Assembly: GCF_026167665.1 (NCBI RefSeq)
Contig: NZ_CP098740.1
Coordinates: forward strand, 6,758,001-6,822,000
Reading direction: 5' to 3'
Length of the DNA: 64,000 bases
DNA from: Streptomyces drozdowiczii
Lineage (GTDB): Bacteria; Actinomycetota; Actinomycetes; Streptomycetales; Streptomycetaceae
In this document: positions 52,302-60,793 of the stretch, in pieces
Layout of the letters: the number at the start of each line of letters is the position of its first letter
How positions within the stretch are numbered: the stretch's first letter is position 1
Translations under genes and position numbers: made by a program
The notes under the pieces: model-generated
Told to the model about the DNA's origin: nothing
The model's database searches: none
What the model saw: the letters and a program-made list of their open reading frames with translations, nothing else

Positions 52302-54680
52302 TCAAGTAGCACGGGGGTCCAGCCGGTCGGTGGCACCCGGACGGCGGTGCAGTGGCTGCTCGGGCGTGGGCCGCCGCTTCGGCGGGGAGATCGGGAGGGT
52401 GACGGGCTCTTCGCCGTTCACATGGACCTCCGCGCCGTGGTGGTGGATCGTCAGGGGATCGCCGAGCAGCAGCGAGTACATCGCCTTGTCCGGCTCGATC
52501 TCCACCTGGAGGCACCGGCCGCGGAACTGGAGCCGGAAGGCCAGGCGGCTGAACTTCTCGGGCAGCCGGGGCGTGAAGCGGAGGCTGTCGCCGTCTCGTC
52601 GGGTGCCGCCGAATCCGGCGACCAGCGCCATCCAGGTACCGGCCAGCGAGGCGATGTGCAGTCCGTCGCGGGTGTTGTGCTCCAGGTCGGCCAGGTCCAT
52701 CAGCGCGGCCTCGGCGGTGTAGTCGTAGGCCAGCCGCAGATGCCCGGTCCGGGCGGCGACGACGGCCTGGCAGCACGCCGACAGGGAGGAGTCCCGTACG
52801 GTCAGCGGCTCGTAGTAGGCGAAGTTCGCGGCCAGCTGGTCGTCGTCGCAGTGGGTTTCGAACCAGCTGCCGCAGGTGTACATGGCCAACACGAGGTCGG
52901 CCTGCTTGATCACCTGCTTGCGGTAGATGTCGAAGTAGGGGAAATGCAGCATCAGCGGGTACTGGTCGGCGCGTGTGTTCGCGAAATCCCAGCGCTGGTG
53001 GTGGGTGAAGCCGGCGTGCTGCTCGTGCACGCCGATCTCCTTGTTGTAGGGGATGTGCACGGCCTCCGCGGCGTCTCGCCAGGCGGCGCTCTCCTCCTCG
53101 TTCACACCCAGCCGGGCCGCCTCCTCCGGGTGGCGTTCGCACACGTCCGCCGCGGCGAGGAGATTGGAGCGGGCCATGAGGTTGGTGTACGTGTTGTCGT
53201 CCACGACGGCGCTGTACTCGTCCGGCCCTGTAATGCCGTCGATGTGGAAGACACCGTGAGGGTCGTGATGGCCGAGGGAGCGCCACAACCGCGCCGTTTC
53301 CACCAGGAGTTCCAGGGCCGTCTCGCGCTCGAAGGCGCTGTCGCCGGTCACCGCCGTGTGGCGCACCGCGGCGTGCGCGATGTCGGCGGCCACATGGAAG
53401 GCGGCGGTGCCGGCCGGCCAGTACGCGGAGCCCTCCGAGCCGTCGATGGTCCGCCACGGGAACGCGGCACCGCGCAGTCCGAGCTGGGTGGCCCTGTCCC
53501 GGGCGGCGGGCAGGGTGGCCTGCCGCCAGCGCAGCGCCTCGGCGACCGCCTTGGGCTCGGTGTAGGAGAGGAGGGGCAGCACGAACATCTCGGTGTCCCA
53601 GAACGCGTGGCCGTCGTAACCGGAACCGGTCAGCCCCTTGGCGGGGATCGCCCGCTGTTCGGCGCGGGCACCGGCCTGGAGCACATGGAAGAGGGCGAAG
53701 CGGACGGCCTGCTGGATCTCCTCGTCGCCGTGCACCTCGACGTCGGCACGGGCCCAGAAGTCATCGAGGTAGGCCCGCTGCTGCGCCACCAGTTCGTCCC
53801 AGCCACCGTGCGCGGCGGCAGCCAGTGCGGCCTCGACCTGATCGCTCATAGCGGGCCGGGAACGGGCCCCCGACCAGCCGTGGGCGACGGTCTTCTGCAC
53901 CCGCAGCCGCTGTCCCGGGTCCAGGACGGAGGTGATGGTCAGGCGGGCGACATCCGTGTTGCTCTCGCTGCTGGTGGTGATCTCGCCGGGGGCGTCCACG
54001 ACGTGGTCGGCGGCCACGGCCACCCTGAGGCCGCTGCGCCGGGTGCGGTGGACGAGACGCAGCCGCGACCCGACGGCCTGGTCCTCCTCCGGCTCCAGCG
54101 GGGACTGCAACGCCTTAGCCGTCCGCGGGTCGCCGTCCGCCGAGGGCAGACTCTCGTTGGTCACCAGCTCCGACTGGATGACCACCCGGGTCCGGCTGTC
54201 GACGGGCTCCACCTCGTACTGCACGGCGGCGATGGCCCGCTGGGTGAGGGAGACGAGCCGGGTGGAACGCACCCGGACGGTCGTACCCGCCGGGGAGGTC
54301 CACTCGCAGCTCCGCTCCAGCACACCGCGCCTGAAGTCCAGGGTGCGTTCGTGCTTGCGGAGCCGCCCGTAGCGCAGGTCGAAGGGCTCGTCGTCCACCA
54401 GCAGCCGCAGCAGCTTGCCGTTGGTGACGTTGATGACGGTCTGGCCCGACTCGGGGTAGCCGTAGCCCGCCTCGGCGTACGGCAGCGGGTGCAGTTCGTA
54501 CACCCCGTTGAGGTAGCTGCCGGGCAGCCCGTGCGGTTCGCCCTCGTCGAGGTTGCCGCGCCAGCCGACATGCCCGTTGGACAGGGCGAAGACGGATTCG
54601 CTCTGCGCCAGGAGATCGAGGTCGAGAGCCGTCTCGCGTACGCGCCAGGGCTCGACGGTGTACGTGCGGTTGGTGATCAC
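52302..54680 (-). CDS. GH65 family disaccharide phosphorylase/hydrolase
   Basis: A 792-residue protein starting at GTG 54680, overlapping the upstream HAD gene. GH65 features: N-terminal beta-sandwich from NRTYTVEPWRVRETALDLD, YDGHAFWDTEMFVLPLLSYT in the alpha/alpha barrel, FHIDGITGPDEYSAVVDDN with the general-acid Glu, and WDFANTRADQYPLMLHFPY. It most likely phosphorolyses maltose, trehalose, kojibiose or nigerose to beta-glucose 1-phosphate, because the partner gene encodes beta-phosphoglucomutase. The family also has hydrolases, so the specific disaccharide is open. Confidence 0.92.
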   Translation of the reverse strand: MITNRTYTVEPWRVRETALDLDLLAQSESVFALSNGHVGWRGNLDEGEPHGLPGSYLNGVYELHPLPYAEAGYGYPESGQTVINVTNGKLLRLLVDDEPFDLRYGRLRKHERTLDFRRGVLERSCEWTSPAGTTVRVRSTRLVSLTQRAIAAVQYEVEPVDSRTRVVIQSELVTNESLPSADGDPRTAKALQSPLEPEEDQAVGSRLRLVHRTRRSGLRVAVAADHVVDAPGEITTSSESNTDVARLTITSVLDPGQRLRVQKTVAHGWSGARSRPAMSDQVEAALAAAAHGGWDELVAQQRAYLDDFWARADVEVHGDEEIQQAVRFALFHVLQAGARAEQRAIPAKGLTGSGYDGHAFWDTEMFVLPLLSYTEPKAVAEALRWRQATLPAARDRATQLGLRGAAFPWRTIDGSEGSAYWPAGTAAFHVAADIAHAAVRHTAVTGDSAFERETALELLVETARLWRSLGHHDPHGVFHIDGITGPDEYSAVVDDNTYTNLMARSNLLAAADVCERHPEEAARLGVNEEESAAWRDAAEAVHIPYNKEIGVHEQHAGFTHHQRWDFANTRADQYPLMLHFPYFDIYRKQVIKQADLVLAMYTCGSWFETHCDDDQLAANFAYYEPLTVRDSSLSACCQAVVAARTGHLRLAYDYTAEAALMDLADLEHNTRDGLHIASLAGTWMALVAGFGGTRRDGDSLRFTPRLPEKFSRLAFRLQFRGRCLQVEIEPDKAMYSLLLGDPLTIHHHGAEVHVNGEEPVTLPISPPKRRPTPEQPLHRRPGATDRLDPRAT

Positions 54681-55417
54681 GCGCTGCCTCCGAGTTCGGC
54701 GAGGTCCTTGACGACACGGTCGGCGCCGTGGGCGTACAGCGCGTCGGTCTGCCCGACGCGGTCGACGCCGACTACGAAGCCGAAGTGCCCGGACCTGCCC
54801 GCGTCCATGCCGGCCAGCGCGTCCTCGAAGACGGCGGCCCGGGACGCGTCCACGCCGAGGTCCCGGGCGGCGGCCAGGAAGGTGTCGGGGTGCGGTTTGC
54901 CCGGCAGGCTCCGTTCCCGGGCCACCACGCCGTCGATCCTTACGTCGAACAGCTGCTCGGCGTCGATGGAGTGCAGCACGTCGCGGGTGTTGGCGCTGGA
55001 GGAGACGATCGCGGTGGCGAGCCCGGCGGCGCGAACCGCGTCGATGTAGCGCAGCGTGCCCTCGTACGGCTCCACACCGTCGGTACGGATCTTCTCCAGC
55101 AGGAGCTCGTTCTTGCGGTTGCCGACCCCGTTGACAGTCCGGGCGTCCGGTGGATCGTCGGGGGTGCCCTCGGGCAGTTCGATGCCCCGGGAGGCGAGGA
55201 AGGAGCGGACGCCGTCGGCCCGGGGGCGGCCGTCGACGTACTCGTCGTAGTCGGAATCGGTGAAGGGTCGGAAATCCGCTCCGTCCCGCTCGCGCAGGAA
55301 GGCGTCGAAGGTCGCCTTCCAGGCGGCGGCGTGCACCACCGCCGTCCTGGTGACCACCCCGTCGAGATCGAAGAGACAGGCCTGGATGTCTTCGGGAAGT
55401 CCGAGCTGTGTCGTCAT
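54677..55417 (-). CDS. pgmB: HAD-family beta-phosphoglucomutase
   Basis: A 246-residue HAD hydrolase-fold enzyme; ATG 55417. Motif I with two Asp: ACLFDLDGVVTRTAVVHAAAW; cap domain FTDSDYDEYVDGRPRADGVRSFL; motif II TAIVSSSANTRDVL; motif III Lys in LPGKPHPDTFLAAAR; motif IV VFEDALAGMDAGRSG. These together mark beta-phosphoglucomutase, which turns beta-glucose 1-phosphate into glucose 6-phosphate. It is translationally coupled to the GH65 gene, forming a complete phosphorolytic route. Confidence 0.92.
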   Translation of the reverse strand: MTTQLGLPEDIQACLFDLDGVVTRTAVVHAAAWKATFDAFLRERDGADFRPFTDSDYDEYVDGRPRADGVRSFLASRGIELPEGTPDDPPDARTVNGVGNRKNELLLEKIRTDGVEPYEGTLRYIDAVRAAGLATAIVSSSANTRDVLHSIDAEQLFDVRIDGVVARERSLPGKPHPDTFLAAARDLGVDASRAAVFEDALAGMDAGRSGHFGFVVGVDRVGQTDALYAHGADRVVKDLAELGGSA

Positions 55418-55513
55418 GACCCCACAGTTCCCCGCCGGGGCCGGTCCGATCGGCTGACACGCTGTGAGCTGCGTCGCCGACTTGCCCACCTCTTCTACGT
55501 GACGGGCGGGGCC

Positions 55514-56071
55514 TTACCGCGCGGATCGGTCCTTCCATTCACGGTCGAGGATGGCGTGGACGACGGAATCGCGCCATCGGCCGGCCTTGATGATGTGCTC
55601 GCGGATGGTCCCCTCCTCCACCATCCCGGCGGCGGCCAAGGTTCTCGCCGACGCCGTGTTGAGTGGGGACCGTGCTCCCCAGATCCGATGCAGGTCCAGC
55701 TCCTCGAACCCGAGACCGAGAATCAGGCGGACCGTTTCGAGGCCGAGACCGGAACCCCAGGTGTCGGGGCGGAGCGCGAAACCCATCGTGGCCCCGCGCG
55801 GCTGATGAGGATCGGTGGCGAGCCGACCGAACCCGATCAGTTCCCCCGAGTCCTGCTGCACAACAGCCAGCCCGTACTGGGTCCGGGGCGTCTGCGTTGC
55901 CGACGCGACGAACCCGGCCACGATCTGTTCGACTTGCCCGCGCGTGCGCGGCTCGAAGGCCATGTGCTCGGTCGCCGCGGCACTGCCATAGATGGCCAGC
56001 AGGGCGTCGACGTCCTCGTCGGCGAGTTCACGCAGACCGAGACGACAACTGGAACGGCTGACCGGGTACAT
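55514..56071 (-). CDS. GNAT acetyltransferase (RimJ/RimL type)
   Basis: A 185-residue N-acetyltransferase starting at ATG 56071. It has RLGLRELADEDVDALLAIYG at the N-terminus, MGFALRPDTWGSGLGLETVRLILGLGFEELDLHRIW covering the acetyl-CoA motif (key residues RPDTWGSGLG), and NTASARTLAAAGMVEEGTIRE. This is the RimJ/RimL-like branch that acetylates protein N-termini, antibiotics or small amines. No context for a substrate. Confidence 0.9.
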   Translation of the reverse strand: MYPVSRSSCRLGLRELADEDVDALLAIYGSAAATEHMAFEPRTRGQVEQIVAGFVASATQTPRTQYGLAVVQQDSGELIGFGRLATDPHQPRGATMGFALRPDTWGSGLGLETVRLILGLGFEELDLHRIWGARSPLNTASARTLAAAGMVEEGTIREHIIKAGRWRDSVVHAILDREWKDRSAR

Positions 56072-56193
56072 GAACTGGACCCTAGCCTCTCGGCCCCGCG
56101 CCGAAGCCGTCGTCCCCACCGCGCACGAGGCCGGGGACCTGGAACGGCCTTTCGGCCAGGAAGAACCGACCCCGTTCAGAGGCTGGACGAGCT

Positions 56194-56538
56194 CTAGGCG
56201 ATGGTGGCGTTGAAGAAGGTGATGCCTGCGCCGCAGGCGCTTGCGCCGATCAGTACGGCGGTGGCCGGGTCGGCACCTCCGAGCGCGGCCACGGTTCCGG
56301 CGCCGATACCCACGAGCACGCCGAGAAGCAGGATGAGGGCAGAGCGTTGGCTCAGTAGCGAGTCTCGGTCGGTGTGCAAATGCCACTCCCAGGATCGTGC
56401 GCGCAATGGCGGTACAGCGCCACCGCCGCGATTGAGCACCGATAGTAGCATGCGTGAGAGTTCGTGAGCAAGGGTGAGAATCGGAGGATCGGGAGGTGTC
56501 GCACGCTCAGCGTCGGCGGAGTGTCTGGAGGAGTTCAC
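56194..56538 (-). CDS. Small two-helix membrane protein
   Basis: About 114 residues from GTG 56538; a shorter form from ATG 56451 would avoid a 32-bp overlap with the upstream gene. Two hydrophobic helices, SALILLLGVLVGIGAGTVAAL and ATAVLIGASACGAGITFF, form a Gly/Ala-rich hairpin after a charged segment. No recognised family. It probably shares a transcript with the RAMA-like gene. Confidence 0.6.
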   Translation of the reverse strand: MNSSRHSADAERATPPDPPILTLAHELSRMLLSVLNRGGGAVPPLRARSWEWHLHTDRDSLLSQRSALILLLGVLVGIGAGTVAALGGADPATAVLIGASACGAGITFFNATIA

Positions 56539-56899
56539 CGCTGTCGTCGAGGACCCAGAAGCCCCAGCCGTTGCGGTTGGGCTTCACATGTGGCTTGAGG
56601 GCTTGCAGGACCGCGCTGGCTGCCCCGCTGGGGGTACGGTACGTGCCGGCCGCCGGGCCCTCGGTGATCGTGAGCGCTTGGGTTGCGGGATCGTACAGAC
56701 CGGGGACGTGCGCTCCGTTGTAAATGGCATGGACGGCAACCGGGTTGTTCGCAGGGGCTGATGGGGCTGCGGCGGGGGAGGGGCGCTGGAAGTGATCGAC
56801 CAGTCGGCGCACCGCCTCCCCGGGGGTGACGTCCCAGGCGCGGGCGAGCAAGGTGATCTGGGTGTGGGTGACGTCGTCCACCGTGATGTTCTTGGGCAT
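56507..56899 (-). CDS. Small protein with RAMA-like C-terminal domain
   Basis: A 130-residue protein, ATG 56899. The N-terminal 40 residues form a short helical domain (VDDVTHTQITLLARAWDVTPGEAVRRL is its span, with GEAVRRLVDHFQ ribbon-helix-like). The C-terminal 75 residues (VHAIYNGAHVPGLYDPATQ, GTYRTPSGAASAV, NGWGFWVLDD) match the RAMA pattern: small aromatic/glycine motif, S/T-P-S-AA and a closing NGW-FW. RAMA domains occur next to modification methylases and are thought to read DNA or modified bases; here it stands alone. Confidence 0.72.
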   Translation of the reverse strand: MPKNITVDDVTHTQITLLARAWDVTPGEAVRRLVDHFQRPSPAAAPSAPANNPVAVHAIYNGAHVPGLYDPATQALTITEGPAAGTYRTPSGAASAVLQALKPHVKPNRNGWGFWVLDDSGELLQTLRRR

Positions 56900-57172
56900 G
56901 GGGGCAGTCTACCTCCAAAAGAGAGAATGTGAGGAAAACCGAGATCCGTGTCTCTTGCTTTCCCAACGATTCCTGCGCGGCGCTGTGTATACACGCGATG
57001 TGAACGCTGCCGTCCAAGGCCAGGAGGCCGGCCGCCCGTGTCGCGGCGTCACCCGTTTGGAACGTTCCTTTCGGTGGTGGGAGTCGTTGGGGACCATGGA
57101 ATCCCCTAAACGATCACGATCGAGTGCGGCACAGAGGGAGCCGGCGGTCGGTGTGGCTACAGGAGGTATGGA
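56900..57172. other. Intergenic region with GTGTATACAC palindrome
   Basis: 273 bp between divergent genes. It contains the perfect 10-bp palindrome GTGTATACAC at 56985-56994, of the kind bound by some GntR-family regulators, and the AGGAGG of the gene at 57173. No ORF here has a convincing start and composition. Confidence 0.5.
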
Positions 57173-57517
57173 ATGTGCTCTCTGCTGGAGAGCTTCTTCG
57201 ACACGATGGACGAGCTGCACGTCGACTTCCGTAGACGCCTGGAGGACATCGAACGGGAAGCACGCCCCGCCCCGCTGCCGAGCGCCGGCACCGAACACGC
57301 GGCGCACACCACGCACTCGGACAAGTACGAGGAGATTCGGTACCCGCTCGGGCTGCGACCGCTCTGGACCGACGAGCACCCGTCCGCCGAGCCCGTGAAG
57401 AACAGCGAGGAGAAAGGGTTCTCCGGCCCGGTCGCTCCGCTCCTCGGGGAACCGCCCCACGCAGAAACGATCGTCCGCGTGATGAAGAGGCAGGCAGGAA
57501 CGATTCGCCGCGCCTAG
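57173..57517 (+). CDS. Small hypothetical protein
   Basis: A 114-residue charged protein; ATG 57173 is preceded by AGGAGG at 57162-57167. It starts MCSLLESFFDTMDELHVDFRRRLEDIERE, summarised by its helical N-terminus DELHVDFRRRLEDI, then is Pro/Glu-rich and probably disordered. No signal peptide, membrane segment or known domain. The excellent ribosome site and preserved frame support it as a real gene. Confidence 0.6.
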   Translation: MCSLLESFFDTMDELHVDFRRRLEDIEREARPAPLPSAGTEHAAHTTHSDKYEEIRYPLGLRPLWTDEHPSAEPVKNSEEKGFSGPVAPLLGEPPHAETIVRVMKRQAGTIRRA

Positions 57518-57544
57518 ACCAAGCGGTCGGCTTTCCCGGCAGTT

Positions 57545-57682
57545 ATGAGGAGTACAGAGACTTTGACGAAGCTCATCGCAACCGTTCTGTTCACCACGGC
57601 ATTCGTTCTGGGTACGGCGATGGCCGCCCCATCGGATCTGACCGACTCCGCCGCCCACTTCATGAAGGACGAGGCCCCATGA
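57545..57682 (+). CDS. Short secreted peptide, 45 residues
   Basis: Read directly from the sequence: ATG 57545 to TGA 57682. The peptide has a basic start (MRSTETLTK), a hydrophobic core (LIATVLFTTAFVLGTA) and a signal-peptidase site (AMA/AP), leaving about 17 mature residues, PSDLTDSAAHFMKDEAP. Such tiny exported peptides are common in Streptomyces. There is no strong ribosome site, and nothing similar nearby, so the call is moderate. Confidence 0.5.
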   Translation: MRSTETLTKLIATVLFTTAFVLGTAMAAPSDLTDSAAHFMKDEAP

Positions 57683-57998
57683 CCCGGAACTGAGGGCGGA
57701 AGGCTATGAACGGCCCTTATCAACAGGGCAGTTGACCGCCGTGCCCGGCGCTGACCGCACCCGCGTCGGCACGGCCGGCGGCCGGCCCATGACGGAGTTG
57801 CCGGGTGCGCGGAACGGCGCGATGCTGGTGACACAGGCCATTTCGAGAATTCCGCAACGCGCGATCGAAGGCCCGGCCGGCCGCAGGGAATGCGCACCGC
57901 GCCGACCGCCCGACCGCACCCGTCGCGGAACTCGTCCGGTGGGCACCGACACCCAAAAACCGGTGGGTCATCACCGACACCCAAAAGGGGTGTGCGTC
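57683..57998 (+). other. Intergenic region with a 15-bp direct repeat
   Basis: 316 bp before the large hypothetical gene. CACCGACACCCAAAA occurs twice, at 57944-57958 and 57972-57986, exactly 28 bp apart; the second copy runs into the AAAAGGGG ribosome site. An open frame extends upstream to 57732, but its Arg/Pro-rich composition argues against coding. The repeat may be a regulator or translation-control site. Confidence 0.5.
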
Positions 57999-59816
57999 AT
58001 GATCGACGCCCGAACCCATGTCGTCGCCCTGTCGCAGCAGCTCAACACCCTCACGGCCGCCCCCGTCGACCCGGCACTCGACGCGGCCCGCAACCAGCTC
58101 GTCGACGACTGCGCCGACCACCCCGCACACGCCCGACTCGGCGCCCTGCTCGACCACGTCCTCGCCCACGCCGCATCCGACGGCACCGAGGCCGACCTGC
58201 TCGAGGAAGCGGCGAGGATGTGGACGGACGGCCTCGCCCTCTACGCCGAGATCGGCAGAATCCGCGGCGAGATCGAGACGGCCCTGTCCGACCCGTCGAG
58301 CCCCGAAGCCGCGTCGAGATTCTGCGAGGCCACCCTGAGCCTCCGCCACGCCACGAGCGACGCGAAGGGCACGTTCCTCCGGATGGACAGCCTCGGCAAA
58401 CGCCTGCGGACCATGGCCCACATCCCACGCCACCCGCGCCAGCAGGACGAACCAGTGTCCCAGTGGGGGTGGGGAGACGTCTTCCTCGCCCGCAGGACCG
58501 ACGCGCTCGTACGTACCGCGTTCGGCGAAGCCCGTACGGGGGAGACCCGCGCCCTGGCCTTCGGCATCCTGTCCGGCTACTCGGCGAACGCCGTCGGCTC
58601 CGTCTACCTGACCCAGGTCGTCGGCGGACCCCGCCGCTCTCACCGGCTCCGGGACCGCATAGCCCGTAACGCCATCGGATCGTGGTGCGGCGAGCGGTAT
58701 CCGGAGGTACGGAGCTGCCGCGAAATCGCGGACTCCCTGCGCTTCGACAACGCACCGGAGGCGACCCTGCCCGGCGAGACGGCCGACTTCCTCACGAGGA
58801 CGCTGAGGGAGACGTACGACCTGTCGCGGCTGAGCCCGGTGCCCGATCCGGCCCTGGGCTACGGGCGCCTGATCAGGCAGCTCGAACTCCTCGACACCTT
58901 CGTCCAGCCGCCCCCGCCGGCCCTGCCACCCGCCTCCTTCGTCACGAAGTTCTTCGCCGACCCCGCGCACCCGCCCCAGCCGGCCGTCACCCCGGAGACG
59001 GCCACACCCCCGTACGCCCACGGGCCCGGGGTGAAACCGACCACCTACCACGGATACGGCGGCGGACAGGTGGGGCCCCCGACGGCGACGGACAGCACCG
59101 CCGACAGCGAGAGCGCCTGCGGCAGCTTCTGCCTGGCCGTGCTGGCGTTCCTCTGCTTCGCCGTACTGCTCGGAGGCCCGTGCTGGGAGGAGTGGGGCGA
59201 GGAGAAGAGCTGCACGTTCTGGGACAAGCATGTGGCGGAGAACTGGCGGAACGCGTTCACCAATGACCTCAGCCAGGCCGAGAAGGACGCGCTGGCCTCG
59301 CAGAGCCAACCCCTCACCGGCAGCGGCTTCGCGGCGGCCGCCAGGGTGTCCCAACTCGACGAGCTGGTCTCCCAGTTGTTCGACCTCCACGTACGCCTCT
59401 GGGAGGCACTCGGCAAGGCGGCCGCCTACCTGTCCGGCTGCGGCCTCATCTACCCGGAGGGGCGGCTGGGCTTCCCGCTCTACCACCAGTTCCTCGCCGT
59501 ACCGAGCGACACCCTGCAGCCGCATCGCCCCGAGACGGACGACGTCCGCACGTTCTACCGGTATCCGCGGACCGAGATGGAGCACCCGGTCGACTACACG
59601 AAGACCGTTCCCGTCGGCGCCGACCCGGGCATCGTCCTCACGGCCACCGGCCCCGACTGCGTACGCAGGTGGGAGGAGGCCGCCCGGGGCACACCCGGCG
59701 ACACAAACCTCGACCTCGACGCGGACCGGGGCACGGCCCATCCGTGCTGGGCCACCCGCGGCTCGATCGAGGACGACCCGGTGGGCGTCGACATCCTCGC
59801 CTACCAGGACCTGTGA
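57999..59816 (+). CDS. Large hypothetical protein with one membrane segment
   Basis: A 605-residue protein I do not recognise. ATG 57999 is chosen for the AAAAGGGG at 57983-57990. The N-terminal 370 residues are helical, with GYSANAVGSVYLTQVVGG and ETADFLTRTLRETYDL; then a Pro-rich linker (FVQPPPPALPPASF), a Cys-rich hydrophobic stretch SFCLAVLAFLCFAVLLGG near residue 375-395, and a C-terminal helical domain (LDELVSQLFDLHVRLWEALG). One membrane anchor with large domains either side suggests a scaffold or sensor. It opens a three-gene cluster. Confidence 0.7.
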   Translation: MIDARTHVVALSQQLNTLTAAPVDPALDAARNQLVDDCADHPAHARLGALLDHVLAHAASDGTEADLLEEAARMWTDGLALYAEIGRIRGEIETALSDPSSPEAASRFCEATLSLRHATSDAKGTFLRMDSLGKRLRTMAHIPRHPRQQDEPVSQWGWGDVFLARRTDALVRTAFGEARTGETRALAFGILSGYSANAVGSVYLTQVVGGPRRSHRLRDRIARNAIGSWCGERYPEVRSCREIADSLRFDNAPEATLPGETADFLTRTLRETYDLSRLSPVPDPALGYGRLIRQLELLDTFVQPPPPALPPASFVTKFFADPAHPPQPAVTPETATPPYAHGPGVKPTTYHGYGGGQVGPPTATDSTADSESACGSFCLAVLAFLCFAVLLGGPCWEEWGEEKSCTFWDKHVAENWRNAFTNDLSQAEKDALASQSQPLTGSGFAAAARVSQLDELVSQLFDLHVRLWEALGKAAAYLSGCGLIYPEGRLGFPLYHQFLAVPSDTLQPHRPETDDVRTFYRYPRTEMEHPVDYTKTVPVGADPGIVLTATGPDCVRRWEEAARGTPGDTNLDLDADRGTAHPCWATRGSIEDDPVGVDILAYQDL

Positions 59817-59826
59817 GGACCCAGCC

Positions 59827-60753
59827 ATGGACACCGATCGAGGCCGCGAGCAACAGCCGCACGAGGGGGGCGACGACCGGCACGAGGGGGGCAACGACCG
59901 GCCCTACCTCTACATCCACAGCTACCCGCCGCCCGACCTGCCCGACGTGGGGGAGGACCACGGCGAACGCCCGGTCCCCAACGGCGTCTGCTGGTACCTC
60001 TGTTCAGGAATCCAGCCGCTGACCGCGTTCCAGCCCGGACAGGACTTGACCGCCCAGGTGGCCATCGGCAACTGGCAGGGCGGGAACAGCCCCTCGATGG
60101 CGTACGTCGGCCTGTGGTGGTCCAAGCCGGTGAGCGGGCCCGTCATCCCCGACCCGGCGAAGTTCATGGGGTTCTCCCCGGTCGCGGTGCCCCCGCACGG
60201 CGGCCGGGCCGAGACCACACCCCTCACCGCGCGGATCCCGGCGAGCTCGGGCAACCACATCTGCCTCCTGGCCAAGGTCTGGCACCCGCTGGACAACGTC
60301 GCCGCCGGAGGGCTTGCGGACCCCGTCAACGACCGCCACTGGGCCCAGCACAACTTGGCCGTCCTGCCGGCCGCCCCCGCCGCGCCGGAGCCCTTCGCCT
60401 TCCTCGCGACGAACCCGACGGACGACGAAGCCACGTATCAGATCGGCGTCCGCCCGATGCCCCCGGAACTGTGGGGCAACATCCCCAACGACGAGCGCCT
60501 GCGCCCGGTGACCGCCTCCGCCTGGCTGTCCCTGAAGGACACCACCACCGGGGAAGAGGCCCAGGGCCAGAACGAACTGACCCACACGCTCACGCTGGGC
60601 CCGATGGAGCAGCGCGCCATGGAACTGCTGCTCGTCGTCACCGACGAGGTGGGCAGCGAAGCCTTCGCACCCTTCCAGATCGCCCAGTACCGCGACGAGC
60701 GGCCGGTCGGCGGCATCGCCGTGATCGTACGAGGCCAGGCGGGGCTCCTCTAG
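59827..60753 (+). CDS. Hypothetical protein, second of a three-gene cluster
   Basis: A 308-residue soluble protein, ATG 59827, 10 bp after the preceding gene. It starts with a His/Asp-rich low-complexity tail (QQPHEGGDDRHEGGNDRP), then beta-rich sequence: YLYIHSYPPPDLPDVGED, VAIGNWQGGNSPSMAYVGLWW, FMGFSPVAVPPHGG and HICLLAKVWHPLDN, two likely beta-sandwich domains. No family is recognised and no signal peptide is seen. Tight coupling suggests it works with the upstream membrane protein. Confidence 0.7.
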   Translation: MDTDRGREQQPHEGGDDRHEGGNDRPYLYIHSYPPPDLPDVGEDHGERPVPNGVCWYLCSGIQPLTAFQPGQDLTAQVAIGNWQGGNSPSMAYVGLWWSKPVSGPVIPDPAKFMGFSPVAVPPHGGRAETTPLTARIPASSGNHICLLAKVWHPLDNVAAGGLADPVNDRHWAQHNLAVLPAAPAAPEPFAFLATNPTDDEATYQIGVRPMPPELWGNIPNDERLRPVTASAWLSLKDTTTGEEAQGQNELTHTLTLGPMEQRAMELLLVVTDEVGSEAFAPFQIAQYRDERPVGGIAVIVRGQAGLL

Positions 60754-60793
60754 GATCGGCCTTCGGACTCGTACGTTGAGAGGGGGCGCGGCC

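Noticed and set aside
57732-57998. Upstream in-frame extension of the 605-residue hypothetical protein
   Set aside because: The extra 89 residues are Arg/Pro-rich, and the good ribosome site (AAAAGGGG) lies just before ATG 57999.
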